Source: Bryobacterales bacterium (GTDB lineage Bacteria; Acidobacteriota; Terriglobia; Bryobacterales; Bryobacteraceae). From it: a stretch of 64,000 bases of DNA. A program made the position numbers and the translations under genes. The stretch spans positions 186,001 through 250,000 of the forward strand of contig JADKID010000041.1 in assembly GCA_016721425.1 (NCBI GenBank), written 5' to 3'. The notes beneath the pieces are model-generated. The model had not been told where the DNA came from. It worked only from the letters and a program-made list of their open reading frames with translations, and did no database searches. This document shows positions 52,399-60,739 of the stretch, piece by piece. The first letter of the stretch is position 1, and each line of letters starts with the position of its first letter.

Positions 52399-52415
52399 GT
52401 AAGATATCGTCTTAC
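52399..52415. promoter_or_regulatory. Dyad before vapB, likely autoregulatory operator
   Basis: GTAAGA-TATCG-TCTTAC: a perfect 6-bp inverted repeat with a 5-bp spacer, four bases before the vapB start. Confidence 0.55.
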
Positions 52416-52585
52416 TCACAGCCGCGTCAAGCCCCGCACTGCACCGGTACTATCGCGGCAAGCATCCGGAGACTCGAATGCCACCAGCAGGAACGCTCTC
52501 GTACCCGTTCCCACGGAATCCCCTCCAACACCCGCCCCGCCGGATGTAGACTATTGGCTGCCCGGAAAGGAAAGCCCCACTCCCC

Positions 52586-54265
52586 ATGAAAGCCAATAGA
52601 CGCAAATTCATCCAGGCGCTCGGCACCGGCTCTGCCGCAATCGCTGGCGCCTCCACCGTCACCGCCGCCCCCGCTCAGCCTCACGCCCAGAATGGCCCCG
52701 TCCTCCTCGTCGGCGACAACATCGCGGTGGCCAATACCCAACACGGCAAGGTCCGTGGCTACATCCTCCGTGGCATCCACCACTTCCTCGGCATGCCCTA
52801 CGGCGCCGATACCTCCGGCGCCAACCGCTTCATGCCGCCCCGCAAGCCTGCCCCCTGGACCGACGTCTACCCCGCTCTCTGGTGGGGCAATACCGCCCCG
52901 CAAAACATGGAGAACCGCTACGCCAATAAGTTCGCCTCCTTCCGCGATCACTGGAACTACGACGATGTCAGCGAGGATTGCCTCCGCATCAACGTCTTCA
53001 CCCCCGCCCTCAACGACGGCAAAAAACGCCCCGTCATGTTCTGGATCCACGGCGGCGGCTTTACCAACGGCAATGCCATCGAGCACGATGGCTACAACGG
53101 CGAAAACTTCGCCCGCCTCGGCAATGTCGTCTTCTGCTCCATCAATCACCGCCTCGGCCCCCTCGGCTTCTGCAATCTCGCCGCCGTCGGCGGAGACAAG
53201 TTCGCCGCCTCCGGCAACGTCGGCATGCTCGATATCGTCGCCGCCCTCGAATGGGTCCGCGACAACATCGCCAACTTCGGCGGCGATCCCGCCAACGTCA
53301 CCATCATGGGCCAGTCCGGCGGCGGCGCCAAGGTCTGCATCCTCACCGCCATGCCCTCCGCCAAGGGCCTCTTCCACAAGGCAGTCGTCCTCAGCGGAGC
53401 CTCCCGCAAGTCCGGCGAAAAGGCCCTCTCCGAAAAGCTCGGCGCCGCCGTCCTCAAGGAGGCCGGCCTCACCCCCGCCGAACTCGACAAGCTCCAGGCC
53501 ATGCCCTGGAAAGATTTCTACGCCGTCGCCACCCGCGCCCAGCAAAACCTCGCCCGCGAAGCCGGCCCCGCCGGCGGAGGCCTCACGCGCGGCTTCAGCC
53601 CCGTCGTCGATGGCGCCATCCTCCCCAGCCATCCCTACGATCCCGGCCCCGCCCCCACCGCCGCCGATGTCCCCATGCTCATCAGCTCCGTCGAAAATGA
53701 GCAGTCCCCCAGTTGGGCCGATGCCTCCCTCGAAGCACTCACCCTCGATCAGGTCGCCGAGCGCCTCAAACAAAGGGCCGGTTTCGGCGCTGGCTTCGGC
53801 GAACGCGCCCGCGATGTCGTCGCCTCCTACGCCAAGGCCTTCCCCAACGCCAAACCCGTCGAAATCTGGTCCCTCGCCAGCAGCAACCGTCAAAGCGTCG
53901 TGGCCCTCGCTGACGTCAAATCCCAACAGCCCGCCCCCGTCTACGTCAACTGGTTCACCTGGCAGCCGCCCCTCTTTGACAACCGCATGCGCGCCTTCCA
54001 CTGCGTCGATATCTGCTTCTGGTTCTACAACACGGACCTCATGCTCACCCACACCGGCGGCGGCCCCCGGCCCAAGGCCCTCTCCACCCGCATGGCCGGA
54101 GCACTCCTCCAGTTCATGAAGACCGGCAATCCCAACGGCGGCGGCCTCCCCCCCTGGCCCAAATACACCCCCGCCAAAGGCGAAACCATGATTCTCGACG
54201 ACAAGTGCGAGGTCAAATCCGATCCTGATCGCGAGGCCAGAAAGGCCCTCCCGGCACTCACCTAG
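52586..54265 (+). CDS. Type-B carboxylesterase, Tat-exported
   Basis: A 559-residue esterase. The start NRRKFIQALGTGSAAIAGAS is a twin-arginine signal. Catalytic features: GGIHHFLGMPYG-like start of the core (RGIHHFLGMPYG), PVMFWIHGGGF, nucleophile in MGQSGGGAK (Ser), DVSEDCLRINVFTP, and a His in the AFHCVDICFWF segment. It resembles the esterase at 23875 but has GQSGGG rather than GESGGG. A long minus-strand open frame over the same region is a shadow. Confidence 0.9.
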   Translation: MKANRRKFIQALGTGSAAIAGASTVTAAPAQPHAQNGPVLLVGDNIAVANTQHGKVRGYILRGIHHFLGMPYGADTSGANRFMPPRKPAPWTDVYPALWWGNTAPQNMENRYANKFASFRDHWNYDDVSEDCLRINVFTPALNDGKKRPVMFWIHGGGFTNGNAIEHDGYNGENFARLGNVVFCSINHRLGPLGFCNLAAVGGDKFAASGNVGMLDIVAALEWVRDNIANFGGDPANVTIMGQSGGGAKVCILTAMPSAKGLFHKAVVLSGASRKSGEKALSEKLGAAVLKEAGLTPAELDKLQAMPWKDFYAVATRAQQNLAREAGPAGGGLTRGFSPVVDGAILPSHPYDPGPAPTAADVPMLISSVENEQSPSWADASLEALTLDQVAERLKQRAGFGAGFGERARDVVASYAKAFPNAKPVEIWSLASSNRQSVVALADVKSQQPAPVYVNWFTWQPPLFDNRMRAFHCVDICFWFYNTDLMLTHTGGGPRPKALSTRMAGALLQFMKTGNPNGGGLPPWPKYTPAKGETMILDDKCEVKSDPDREARKALPALT

Positions 54266-54323
54266 AAACCACGCTCAGCCGGCCGCCCCAGCCCGGGACG
54301 GCCGGCGCGTCGCCTTCCCATCC

Positions 54324-55634
54324 ATGCCTATGCCCATGCCACTCCACCGCTTGCCCTCCGCCCTCCAAACCCTCCGCCCCCTCACGTCCTTCAGCCGCCG
54401 CGCCATCCTGGATTTCCAAGGCGCGCAGCTCCGCCGCCTCGTCCGCCACGCCTACGAGAACGTCCCCCTCTATCGCCGCCTCTTCGATTCCGCCGGCCTC
54501 CACCCCCGCCATATCCAGGGCGTCCAGGACCTCCATCGCATCCCCATCGTCTCCCGCGCCCTCCTCCAGGAAACCCCCGTATCCGACCGCCTCGCCCGCG
54601 GCGTCGCCCAGTCCAGCCTCATCCCCTGGCCCACCAGCGGCTCCTCCGGCCGCCCCCTCCTCATCCTCCGCACTCGCGCCGAAGATCAGCTCCTCATGGC
54701 CGTCCGCCTCCGCCAGCTCTTCTCCCTCGGCCTCCGCCTCACAGACCGCCGCGCCGCCGTTGCCCTCCCCGATCCGCCCATCGCCAACTTTCGCTGGGAC
54801 GATCCCCTCCGCGGCCGCATCGGCCTCCTCATCCGCCGTAAAGTCAGCTGCCTCGATTCACCCGAATCCGTCGTTTCCCAGCTCCGCGCCCTCAATCCCG
54901 ATGTCATCGAAGGCTACCCCGGCAGCCTCGCCCGCGCCGCCATCCTCCTCACCGATGACGATCGCCGCCTCATCCGCCCCCGCTTCATCGTCTCCGGCGC
55001 CGAGACCCTCTCCCCAGCCCTCCGCCGCGACATCCAGCAGGGCTTCCAGGCCCCCGTCTTCAACTACTATGGCGCCGATGAATTCAACCTCATCGCCGCC
55101 GAATGCCCCTCCTCCGGTCGCCTCCACCTCATGGAGACCTCCATCCTCGCCGAGGTCCTCCTGGACGGCCAACCCGTCCAACCCATGCAGTCCGGCCAGC
55201 TCGTCGCCACCGCCCTCCACTCCTTCGCCATGCCCATCATCCGCTACAACCTCGGCGATCGCGTCACCCTCGGCGAAGAGCTCTGCCCCTGCGGCGCACC
55301 CCTCCGCACTCTTGTCCACGTCCAGGGCAGGGAACTCGATCGCTTCACCCTCCCGGACGGAAAACAAATCCACCCCTTCGCCCTCGTCGACCCCCTCCTT
55401 CAAGCCGCACCCTGGATCTGCCAGTTCCAGGTCGTCCAGCACCGCCGCGATCATGTCGTCGTCTCCGTCACCTCCAACCACGGCAACCCCATCCCCCCGC
55501 AGGCCCTCGCCCAGATTCAAACCAAACTCGCCGCCATCCTCGGCCCCGCCGTCACCGTCCAAGTCGAACATCGTCCCGAACTCCCCCAACAAGCCTCCGG
55601 CAAATTCCGTCCCTACCGTTGCCTGGCCGAATAG
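54324..55634 (+). CDS. Phenylacetate-CoA ligase-like adenylate-forming protein (PaaK/CapK)
   Basis: A 436-residue protein: RRLVRHAYENVPLYRRLFD at the start, the phosphate-loop-like TSGSSGRPLLIL at about 110, EGYPGSLARAA, YYGADEFNLIAAEC and a C-terminal GRELDRFTLPDG with the hinge motif, then QASGKFRPY near the end. In the family these steps adenylate a carboxylic acid and load CoA, or modify capsule sugars. Some C-terminal residues such as the catalytic Lys are less clear. Second co-directional gene after the esterase. Confidence 0.8.
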   Translation: MPMPMPLHRLPSALQTLRPLTSFSRRAILDFQGAQLRRLVRHAYENVPLYRRLFDSAGLHPRHIQGVQDLHRIPIVSRALLQETPVSDRLARGVAQSSLIPWPTSGSSGRPLLILRTRAEDQLLMAVRLRQLFSLGLRLTDRRAAVALPDPPIANFRWDDPLRGRIGLLIRRKVSCLDSPESVVSQLRALNPDVIEGYPGSLARAAILLTDDDRRLIRPRFIVSGAETLSPALRRDIQQGFQAPVFNYYGADEFNLIAAECPSSGRLHLMETSILAEVLLDGQPVQPMQSGQLVATALHSFAMPIIRYNLGDRVTLGEELCPCGAPLRTLVHVQGRELDRFTLPDGKQIHPFALVDPLLQAAPWICQFQVVQHRRDHVVVSVTSNHGNPIPPQALAQIQTKLAAILGPAVTVQVEHRPELPQQASGKFRPYRCLAE

Positions 55635-55674
55635 CCTCGCCCCCGGTCGGCGGCCCAATCTGGAGCGAGCCGTC

Positions 55675-56115
55675 TCAATTGTTGATGGCGCCGGTGGCGA
55701 GGAGGGTAACCATCAGTAATACGTAACCCCCGACGCCCACGCAGATCCAAATTGCAGTCTTTGCGCCACGGCTCATTCCAGCGTTCATTTGGATCTGCTT
55801 GACGCTCTTCACCTGATCGAATCGTAGCGACTGCGTCTGGATCTTCCCCCCTTCCGTCGTCTGCAACTCGAAGGAGTCCGCCTGTATCGCGCCCAGACGT
55901 CCTCGATGCTTTTCCTTCGTCTTGGTCTTCACCTCGACGATCTTGCCAGCCTCGATGAGTCCAACTTCCTGCTTGATCTTTGACTCAGACTCTTGGCCGC
56001 CAGTCCCTGCGATGGCGGGCGATGGAAGTGGCGCACCTAGAATCAGAAGCAAACTCAACTGACAAGCGATGTAGCGTGGGAACAACTCAGTTTCCTCCTC
56101 GATGGGTCGCGACAT
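55675..56115 (-). CDS. Membrane-anchored protein of unknown function
   Basis: A 146-residue protein with an N-terminal hydrophobic segment (ACQLSLLLILGAPLPSPAIAG), a Sm-like or cell-surface beta middle (GKIVEVKTKTKEKHRGRLGA, SFELQTTEGGKI, LRFDQVKSVK), and a C-terminal helix (TAIWICVGVGGYVLLMVTLL). The middle resembles a short RNA-binding-like or YgdI/YgdR-type barrel. The start at 56115 is one of several; the role is unknown. Confidence 0.6.
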   Translation of the reverse strand: MSRPIEEETELFPRYIACQLSLLLILGAPLPSPAIAGTGGQESESKIKQEVGLIEAGKIVEVKTKTKEKHRGRLGAIQADSFELQTTEGGKIQTQSLRFDQVKSVKQIQMNAGMSRGAKTAIWICVGVGGYVLLMVTLLATGAINN

Positions 56116-56540
56116 TGAGCGCAAACAGATAAACATGTCTGTTTCTCGTTGTCAAGCCAGGTTTCCGCAGGCCGGCGATTTCGATTCTCCTTGCTTCTGT
56201 TCCAGCCCGTTCTTGCCGTACTGCTCTGCTTCTCACTTGTCTGCCCCTCGGGTCTCGCCACCAGCTCCATCGTCGAAGTAAAACTACCCGAGAATCAGCG
56301 AAAAAGCTGACAGGCCGTCTCGGCACAGTCACCGCGGAAAGACCTGAGATGCAGACTACGCAACGAGAAGGGCCTATACACCGTCATTGATATCCTCGCC
56401 GGCATTGGTATGCAGTCAGGCAGGCGCAGCATTGTTGCCGGGAAGCAATGTCAGCGATTCGAGAAGTTCAGGCCCCGCCAATCTTGCCGCCTTCCTCTCA
56501 TCCGCGTTCATCCGCGCAACATTTCGTACACTCAAACTGA
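56116..56540. other. Intergenic region without a clear gene
   Basis: About 420 bases between divergent genes. Only short frames are present; no RNA, repeat or promoter was convincing. Confidence 0.5.
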
Positions 56541-57491
56541 ATGCTCAACCGCGGCTATGCTTACGCCACAATCATCGGCGCCAGCCACCACGGTCAAACC
56601 CTGCTCTCCCATCTCGCAAGCCTCTACCCCCACTCCACCCCGCAAGCCTGGCAGCAAAATCTGAACAACGGCGAAGTCACCCTCAACGGCGTCACCGCCA
56701 CCGGAGCCGAATCGGTCACCGCCGGCCAGGCCCTCGTCTGGAACCGCCCGCCCTGGGTCGAACCCGCCGCCCCACAGCACTTCGATGTCCTCTTCGAAGA
56801 CCCCCATCTCCTGGCCGTCGACAAACCCAGCGGCCTCCCCACCCTCCCCGGGGCCGGCTTCCTGGAAAGCACCCTCCTGCGCCTGGTGCAGAAACATTTC
56901 CCCACCGCCAACCCGGTCCACCGCTTGGGCCGGGCCACCTCGGGCATCGTCCTCTTCGCCAAAACGCCCCAAGCGGCCGCCCATCTATTCGCCAGTTGGA
57001 ATACGCCCAAAATCCAAAAAATCTACCGGGCCCTCGCTCAGAACATCGCGCAAAACGACGCCTACGAAATCCTCACACCCATCGGCCTCGTACCCCACCC
57101 GCTCATCGGTTCCGTCTGGGCCGCCAGCCCACATGGCAAGCCGGCAAAGTCACTCGCAAAGGTGATTGCGCGCACCACCAGCACCACAACATTTGAGGTA
57201 AGCCTCCATTCGGGCCGCCCCCACCAGATCAGAATCCACCTGGCCTCCATCGGCCATCCCCTCGTAGGCGATCCTCTCTACGGCCCAACCGGCCTGCCTC
57301 TCGAAAACCTCCCCGGCCTCCCCGGCGATGGAGGATATTTCCTGCACGCCCAATTCCTGACATTCCACCACCCCATCACCGCAGAACAGATCAACATCGA
57401 GGCGCCTTTGCCCCCAGGCATCCATCCCAATGCCGCCGAGTTCGCCCAATCTACGAGTGGAAGCCGAAGGGCAAACCGCAGACATTCTTGA
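56541..57491 (+). CDS. RluA-family pseudouridine synthase-like protein, active-site Asp replaced
   Basis: A 316-residue protein with an S4-like N-terminal part (residues 15-75), then the RluA core: DVLFEDPHLLAVDKPSGLPT, then VHRLGRATSG at about residue 126, LFAKTPQAAAHLFASW, KIYRAL, and HSGRPHQIRIHLASIGHPLVGDPLYG in pieces SGRPHQIRIHLAS and GHPLVGDPLYG. In most RluA enzymes the motif is HRLDxxTSG, with Asp as the catalytic residue; here residue 130 is Gly. Some relatives may share this change, but as seen it could not form the usual covalent intermediate. Confidence 0.85.
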   Translation: MLNRGYAYATIIGASHHGQTLLSHLASLYPHSTPQAWQQNLNNGEVTLNGVTATGAESVTAGQALVWNRPPWVEPAAPQHFDVLFEDPHLLAVDKPSGLPTLPGAGFLESTLLRLVQKHFPTANPVHRLGRATSGIVLFAKTPQAAAHLFASWNTPKIQKIYRALAQNIAQNDAYEILTPIGLVPHPLIGSVWAASPHGKPAKSLAKVIARTTSTTTFEVSLHSGRPHQIRIHLASIGHPLVGDPLYGPTGLPLENLPGLPGDGGYFLHAQFLTFHHPITAEQINIEAPLPPGIHPNAAEFAQSTSGSRRANRRHS

Positions 57492-57736
57492 TCATCGCGA
57501 GTCGTCCGTACGGGCTGTCCTTCTACGCAAAAAAACCCGCCTCGAGTAGCTTGGGTGATTCTCGCCGCATAGGAAGCTTCATGCGGCTGACCTCCATCAC
57601 ACGGTCCTCCGCGACCAACACCCCGCCATCTCGTGCATTCGCGGTTCCGTCCGCAGATCAATCGATCCGGGCTGCAGGTCTCCAAACCACCCGGCCGAAT
57701 TTCAGCCGATTTCATCCGCGTTCCCGCCCGCCCGCC

Positions 57737-58144
57737 CTATCCCCCCAGCTCCCCCCGGTACCGCCGGTGCTCAATCAACAAACACCGGTCCTGCACCACC
57801 ATCAACCCCGCCGCCCGACCCTTCTCCGCCGCCGCGTCATCCACAATATCCAGTTGCAGCCAAACCGCCTTTGCCCCAATCGCGATCGCCGCCTCCATGA
57901 TCGCCGGCACATACTCCACCTGCCGGAACACGTTCACGCAATCCACCGGCTCCGGGATGTCCTCCAGCCGCGCGTAGCACTTCTCCCCCAGAATCTCGCT
58001 CTGCCCCGGATTCACCGGGACAATCCGGTACCCCGCCCTCTGCATGTACGCCGCTACGTCATAGCTTGGCCGGAACTTGTTCGCCGATAGCCCCACCACG
58101 GCAATCGTCCGGCAACTCTTGAGAATCTCCAGCTCGTCTGCCAT
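57737..58144 (-). CDS. CoA-binding domain protein (YccU-like)
   Basis: A 135-residue protein with a Rossmann-like CoA-binding fold: TIAVVGLSANKFRPSYDVA, YRIVPVNPGQSEILG, VDCVNVFRQVEYVPAI, KAVWLQLDIVDDAAA. Small proteins of this group are common, with no firm function. It lies five bases after the true rluB end if that gene's frame is restored, as the last gene of the scpA-scpB-rluB run. Confidence 0.85.
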   Translation of the reverse strand: MADELEILKSCRTIAVVGLSANKFRPSYDVAAYMQRAGYRIVPVNPGQSEILGEKCYARLEDIPEPVDCVNVFRQVEYVPAIMEAAIAIGAKAVWLQLDIVDDAAAEKGRAAGLMVVQDRCLLIEHRRYRGELGG

Positions 58145-58163
58145 CGCCCCTACTTGTCCAGCT

Positions 58164-58877
58164 TCAGCAACTTCCGGAACCGTTCCACTTCGGTATATTC
58201 CAAATGCCGGAAATCGCCCACCCGCACTGCCCCAGCTTCAAGAACCCGATCTGCACGCGCCTCAGCTTTTCCACCAGCCGCCCGCAATGCTTGAACATCA
58301 GCCGGATCTGGTTCTGCCGGCCCTCGGTCAGCCGCACCTCATACCACGGGTTCGTCGCGTCTTTGATCAGCTTGATCTTCGCCGGCGCCGTCCGCCGCCC
58401 ATGCAGCGCAATGCCGCTCATGAACAGGCTCAGCTGATCGTCGCTCAGATGCCCGTTCGCCTTCACCAGGTAGACCTTCTCTACGTGGCCCGCCGGCGAG
58501 GTCAGCTTGTTCGCAAACTCCCCATCGGTCGTCAGCAGCAGCAGACCCTCGCTGTGATAGTCCAGCCGCCCCACCGGAAACACCCGTTCCTTCACCCCGC
58601 GCAGCAGGTGCTTCACCGTCTCGCGGCCTTCCGGGTCGCTCAGCGTCGTCACCACTTCGCGCGGCTTGTTCAACGCAATGTACACGTGATGCTTCGGCTT
58701 CTTCAGCAGCGTCCCGTCTACCTTGATGTGATCCCGCTCCACATCGGCCTTCGAGCCCAACTCCGTCACCATGTGGCCGTTCACCGTCACCCGCCCCGTG
58801 GTGATGTACTCCTCCGCCTTCCGGCGGCTCGCGATACCGGCCTGTGCCAGGATCTTCTGCAGGCGTTCTTCAGGCAT
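58164..58877 (-). CDS. rluB: RluB/RsuA-family pseudouridine synthase, C terminus frameshifted
   Basis: An S4 domain (ERLQKILAQAGIASRRKAEE, then GRVTVNGHMV) is followed by the pseudouridine synthase core with the catalytic Asp in VFPVGRLDYHSEGLLLLTTDG and LTEGRQNQIRLMF. The last about 15 residues (AISGIWNIPKWNG) are wrong for the family, but another frame there reads VGDFRHLEYTEVERFRKLL and ends in TAG at 58150-58152, leaving the usual short gap to the next gene. One missing G near 58222 explains this. Starting at 58877 it overlaps scpB by eight bases. Confidence 0.85.
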   Translation of the reverse strand: MPEERLQKILAQAGIASRRKAEEYITTGRVTVNGHMVTELGSKADVERDHIKVDGTLLKKPKHHVYIALNKPREVVTTLSDPEGRETVKHLLRGVKERVFPVGRLDYHSEGLLLLTTDGEFANKLTSPAGHVEKVYLVKANGHLSDDQLSLFMSGIALHGRRTAPAKIKLIKDATNPWYEVRLTEGRQNQIRLMFKHCGRLVEKLRRVQIGFLKLGQCGWAISGIWNIPKWNGSGSC

Positions 58878-59838
58878 TCTCTTCCTTTGGCGGCTCGGCC
58901 GCCGCCTCTGCCTCGGCCTCAACCGCGGCCACCGGAGCCGCCGGCAATTCCGCCTGCGGCTCGTCCACCGCCTCCGCAAACTCCGCCGCTTCCGTCTCCG
59001 CCACCGTCTGCAACTCCGGCTCCATCGGAAGCGTCTCCTGCACCGGCGCTTCCAGCTCGTCGTCCGCCATCGATTGCCGCCGGATCTCCTCAAACTCCTT
59101 CAAGCTCGGCAGTTCCTGCACGTCCCGCAATCCAAATTGCGTCAGAAACTCTTTTGTCGTCTTGTAGAGCATCGGCTTGCCGATCACGTTCTTCCGGCCC
59201 GCCGTCGTGATCAACTTCCGGTCGATCAGCGTCTTCACCACACCGCCGCCCTGCACGCCGCGGATCTCCAGAATCTCCGGCATCGTGATCGGCTGCTTGT
59301 ACGCGATCACCGCCAGCGTCTCCAGCGCCGCCTGCGACAGCTTCAAAGGCTGCTTCAGGTTCTGCACGAAGCTCCGCAAAATCTCGTGGTGCTCCGGCTT
59401 GGTCGCCATCTGATAGCCGCCAGCCACTTCACGGAAGAAGATCCCGCGATCCGGCCGGTTCGATTCCTCCGCCAGCTGCTTCAACACCGGTTCCACTTCT
59501 TTGACGTCGCGCCCCAGCGCCTGCGCAATCTGGATCACCGGCATCGGCTCGTTCAGCAGGTAGATGATCGCCTCCAGCACAGCCTTCAGCTCTGCCGCCT
59601 GCGTGTCGGATTCCGCTTGCGGCTGCTCCTGCTCGCCCAGCAACTGCTCGGCCGAAAGCGACACCTGAACCTCGTCTGCCAGCGGCGCAGACACCTCGCC
59701 CTCGTCGCCCGGGGCAATCTCGCCCGGCACAACCTCGGCCAGCGCCTCCGGCCCCTCAACCGCCGCCGTCAGCTCCGCCTCCGGCAACAATTCCACATCG
59801 GGCTGCTCCGTGGCAGCCAGTATTTCTTTCTCGTCCAT
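58870..59838 (-). CDS. scpB: Segregation and condensation protein B
   Basis: A 322-residue ScpB. The conserved winged-helix part (about 85-260) has LKAVLEAIIYLLNEPM, GIFFREVAGGYQMATKPEH, LSQAALETLAVIAYKQPIT and GRKNVIGKPMLYKTT. The first about 80 and last about 70 residues are acidic Glu/Ala-rich extensions not found in typical ScpB. It forms the SMC-ScpAB complex with ScpA. The stop lies inside the rluB start. Confidence 0.92.
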   Translation of the reverse strand: MDEKEILAATEQPDVELLPEAELTAAVEGPEALAEVVPGEIAPGDEGEVSAPLADEVQVSLSAEQLLGEQEQPQAESDTQAAELKAVLEAIIYLLNEPMPVIQIAQALGRDVKEVEPVLKQLAEESNRPDRGIFFREVAGGYQMATKPEHHEILRSFVQNLKQPLKLSQAALETLAVIAYKQPITMPEILEIRGVQGGGVVKTLIDRKLITTAGRKNVIGKPMLYKTTKEFLTQFGLRDVQELPSLKEFEEIRRQSMADDELEAPVQETLPMEPELQTVAETEAAEFAEAVDEPQAELPAAPVAAVEAEAEAAAEPPKEENA

Positions 59839-59841
59839 TAC

Positions 59842-60630
59842 TTAACTTTTGTACTCTTCTTCAATGCGCAGGATCGATTCTTCCGTCACCTGCATCTCAT
59901 CGAAGCCTTTGTCGCGCTTGACTTGGATCTCGCCGAAACTTTCCGACTGCGTCAGCCGGATCGCCTGCTGCTTCACCATCTCCAACACCGCCAGAAACAG
60001 GCAGATCATCGCCCGCCGCGAGCGCTGCCGCTCAAATAACGGCACCAGCGCCACAGCCTGCCCGCCCGGCAGGTCCCGCAGCGTGTTCTTCAGGAATAGG
60101 ATCATGTCGGGCACCGACACGTCTTCCTTGCTCACTTCATACAACGGCCGCGTCTTGGCCCGCTCCAGGATCTGCTCAAACGTCTTTACCAGATCGAAAA
60201 GCGATACCGCCAGCCCCGGGCTCTCGTCCGCGCTCACAAAGTTCTGGATCTGCGGATTAGACCAGATGGCCTCTTCGATCATCCGCTTCTCCTGCAACAT
60301 CGCCGCCGCGGATTTAAACCGCTCATACTCCAACAGCCGCTCCACCAGTTCCTTGCGTGGATCTTCCTCGGGGTCCAGCTTCTCCAGTTCCGGATCGCGC
60401 GGCAACAGCATCTTGCTCTTGATGTGGATCAGCGTCGCCGCCATGTACACGAACTCGGCGCTCAACTCGATATCGAGGTCCACCGCCTTCTGCACATACT
60501 CCAGATACTGCTGCGTGATCTTCGCAATCGGGATGTCGTATACGTTCACCTGCTGCTTGCGGATCAAATCCAGCAGCAGATCCAGGGGTCCGTCGTAGTG
60601 TTCCAGATGTACGTTGAGCGGTAAGGACAA
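59842..60630 (-). CDS. scpA: Segregation and condensation protein A
   Basis: A 262-residue ScpA (kleisin): LEHYDGPLDLLLDLIRKQQV, VYDIPIAKITQQYLEYV, FVYMAATLIHIKSKMLLP, and a C-terminal winged-helix region (ICLFLAVLEMVKQQAI). It links the SMC heads. I chose TTG at 60630 because GGAGG lies ten bases upstream and the family starts near this point; a GTG at 60641 is an alternative. It is first in the scpA-scpB-rluB-CoA-binding run. Confidence 0.92.
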   Translation of the reverse strand: MSLPLNVHLEHYDGPLDLLLDLIRKQQVNVYDIPIAKITQQYLEYVQKAVDLDIELSAEFVYMAATLIHIKSKMLLPRDPELEKLDPEEDPRKELVERLLEYERFKSAAAMLQEKRMIEEAIWSNPQIQNFVSADESPGLAVSLFDLVKTFEQILERAKTRPLYEVSKEDVSVPDMILFLKNTLRDLPGGQAVALVPLFERQRSRRAMICLFLAVLEMVKQQAIRLTQSESFGEIQVKRDKGFDEMQVTEESILRIEEEYKS

Positions 60631-60739
60631 GGCAGAGACACCTCCTCTCAGAATAGCAGCATGGGGGCCCCGGAGCCCGTTCCCGCCCGCTCTCCATTTC
60701 ATTCAGAATAATAGGAGGCATCTTCGGAGCCCATCGCCC

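Noticed and set aside
52427..54052. 541-codon open frame on the minus strand
   Set aside because: It lies exactly over the esterase gene, is Gly/Glu/Asp-rich and has no domain pattern; a high-GC shadow.
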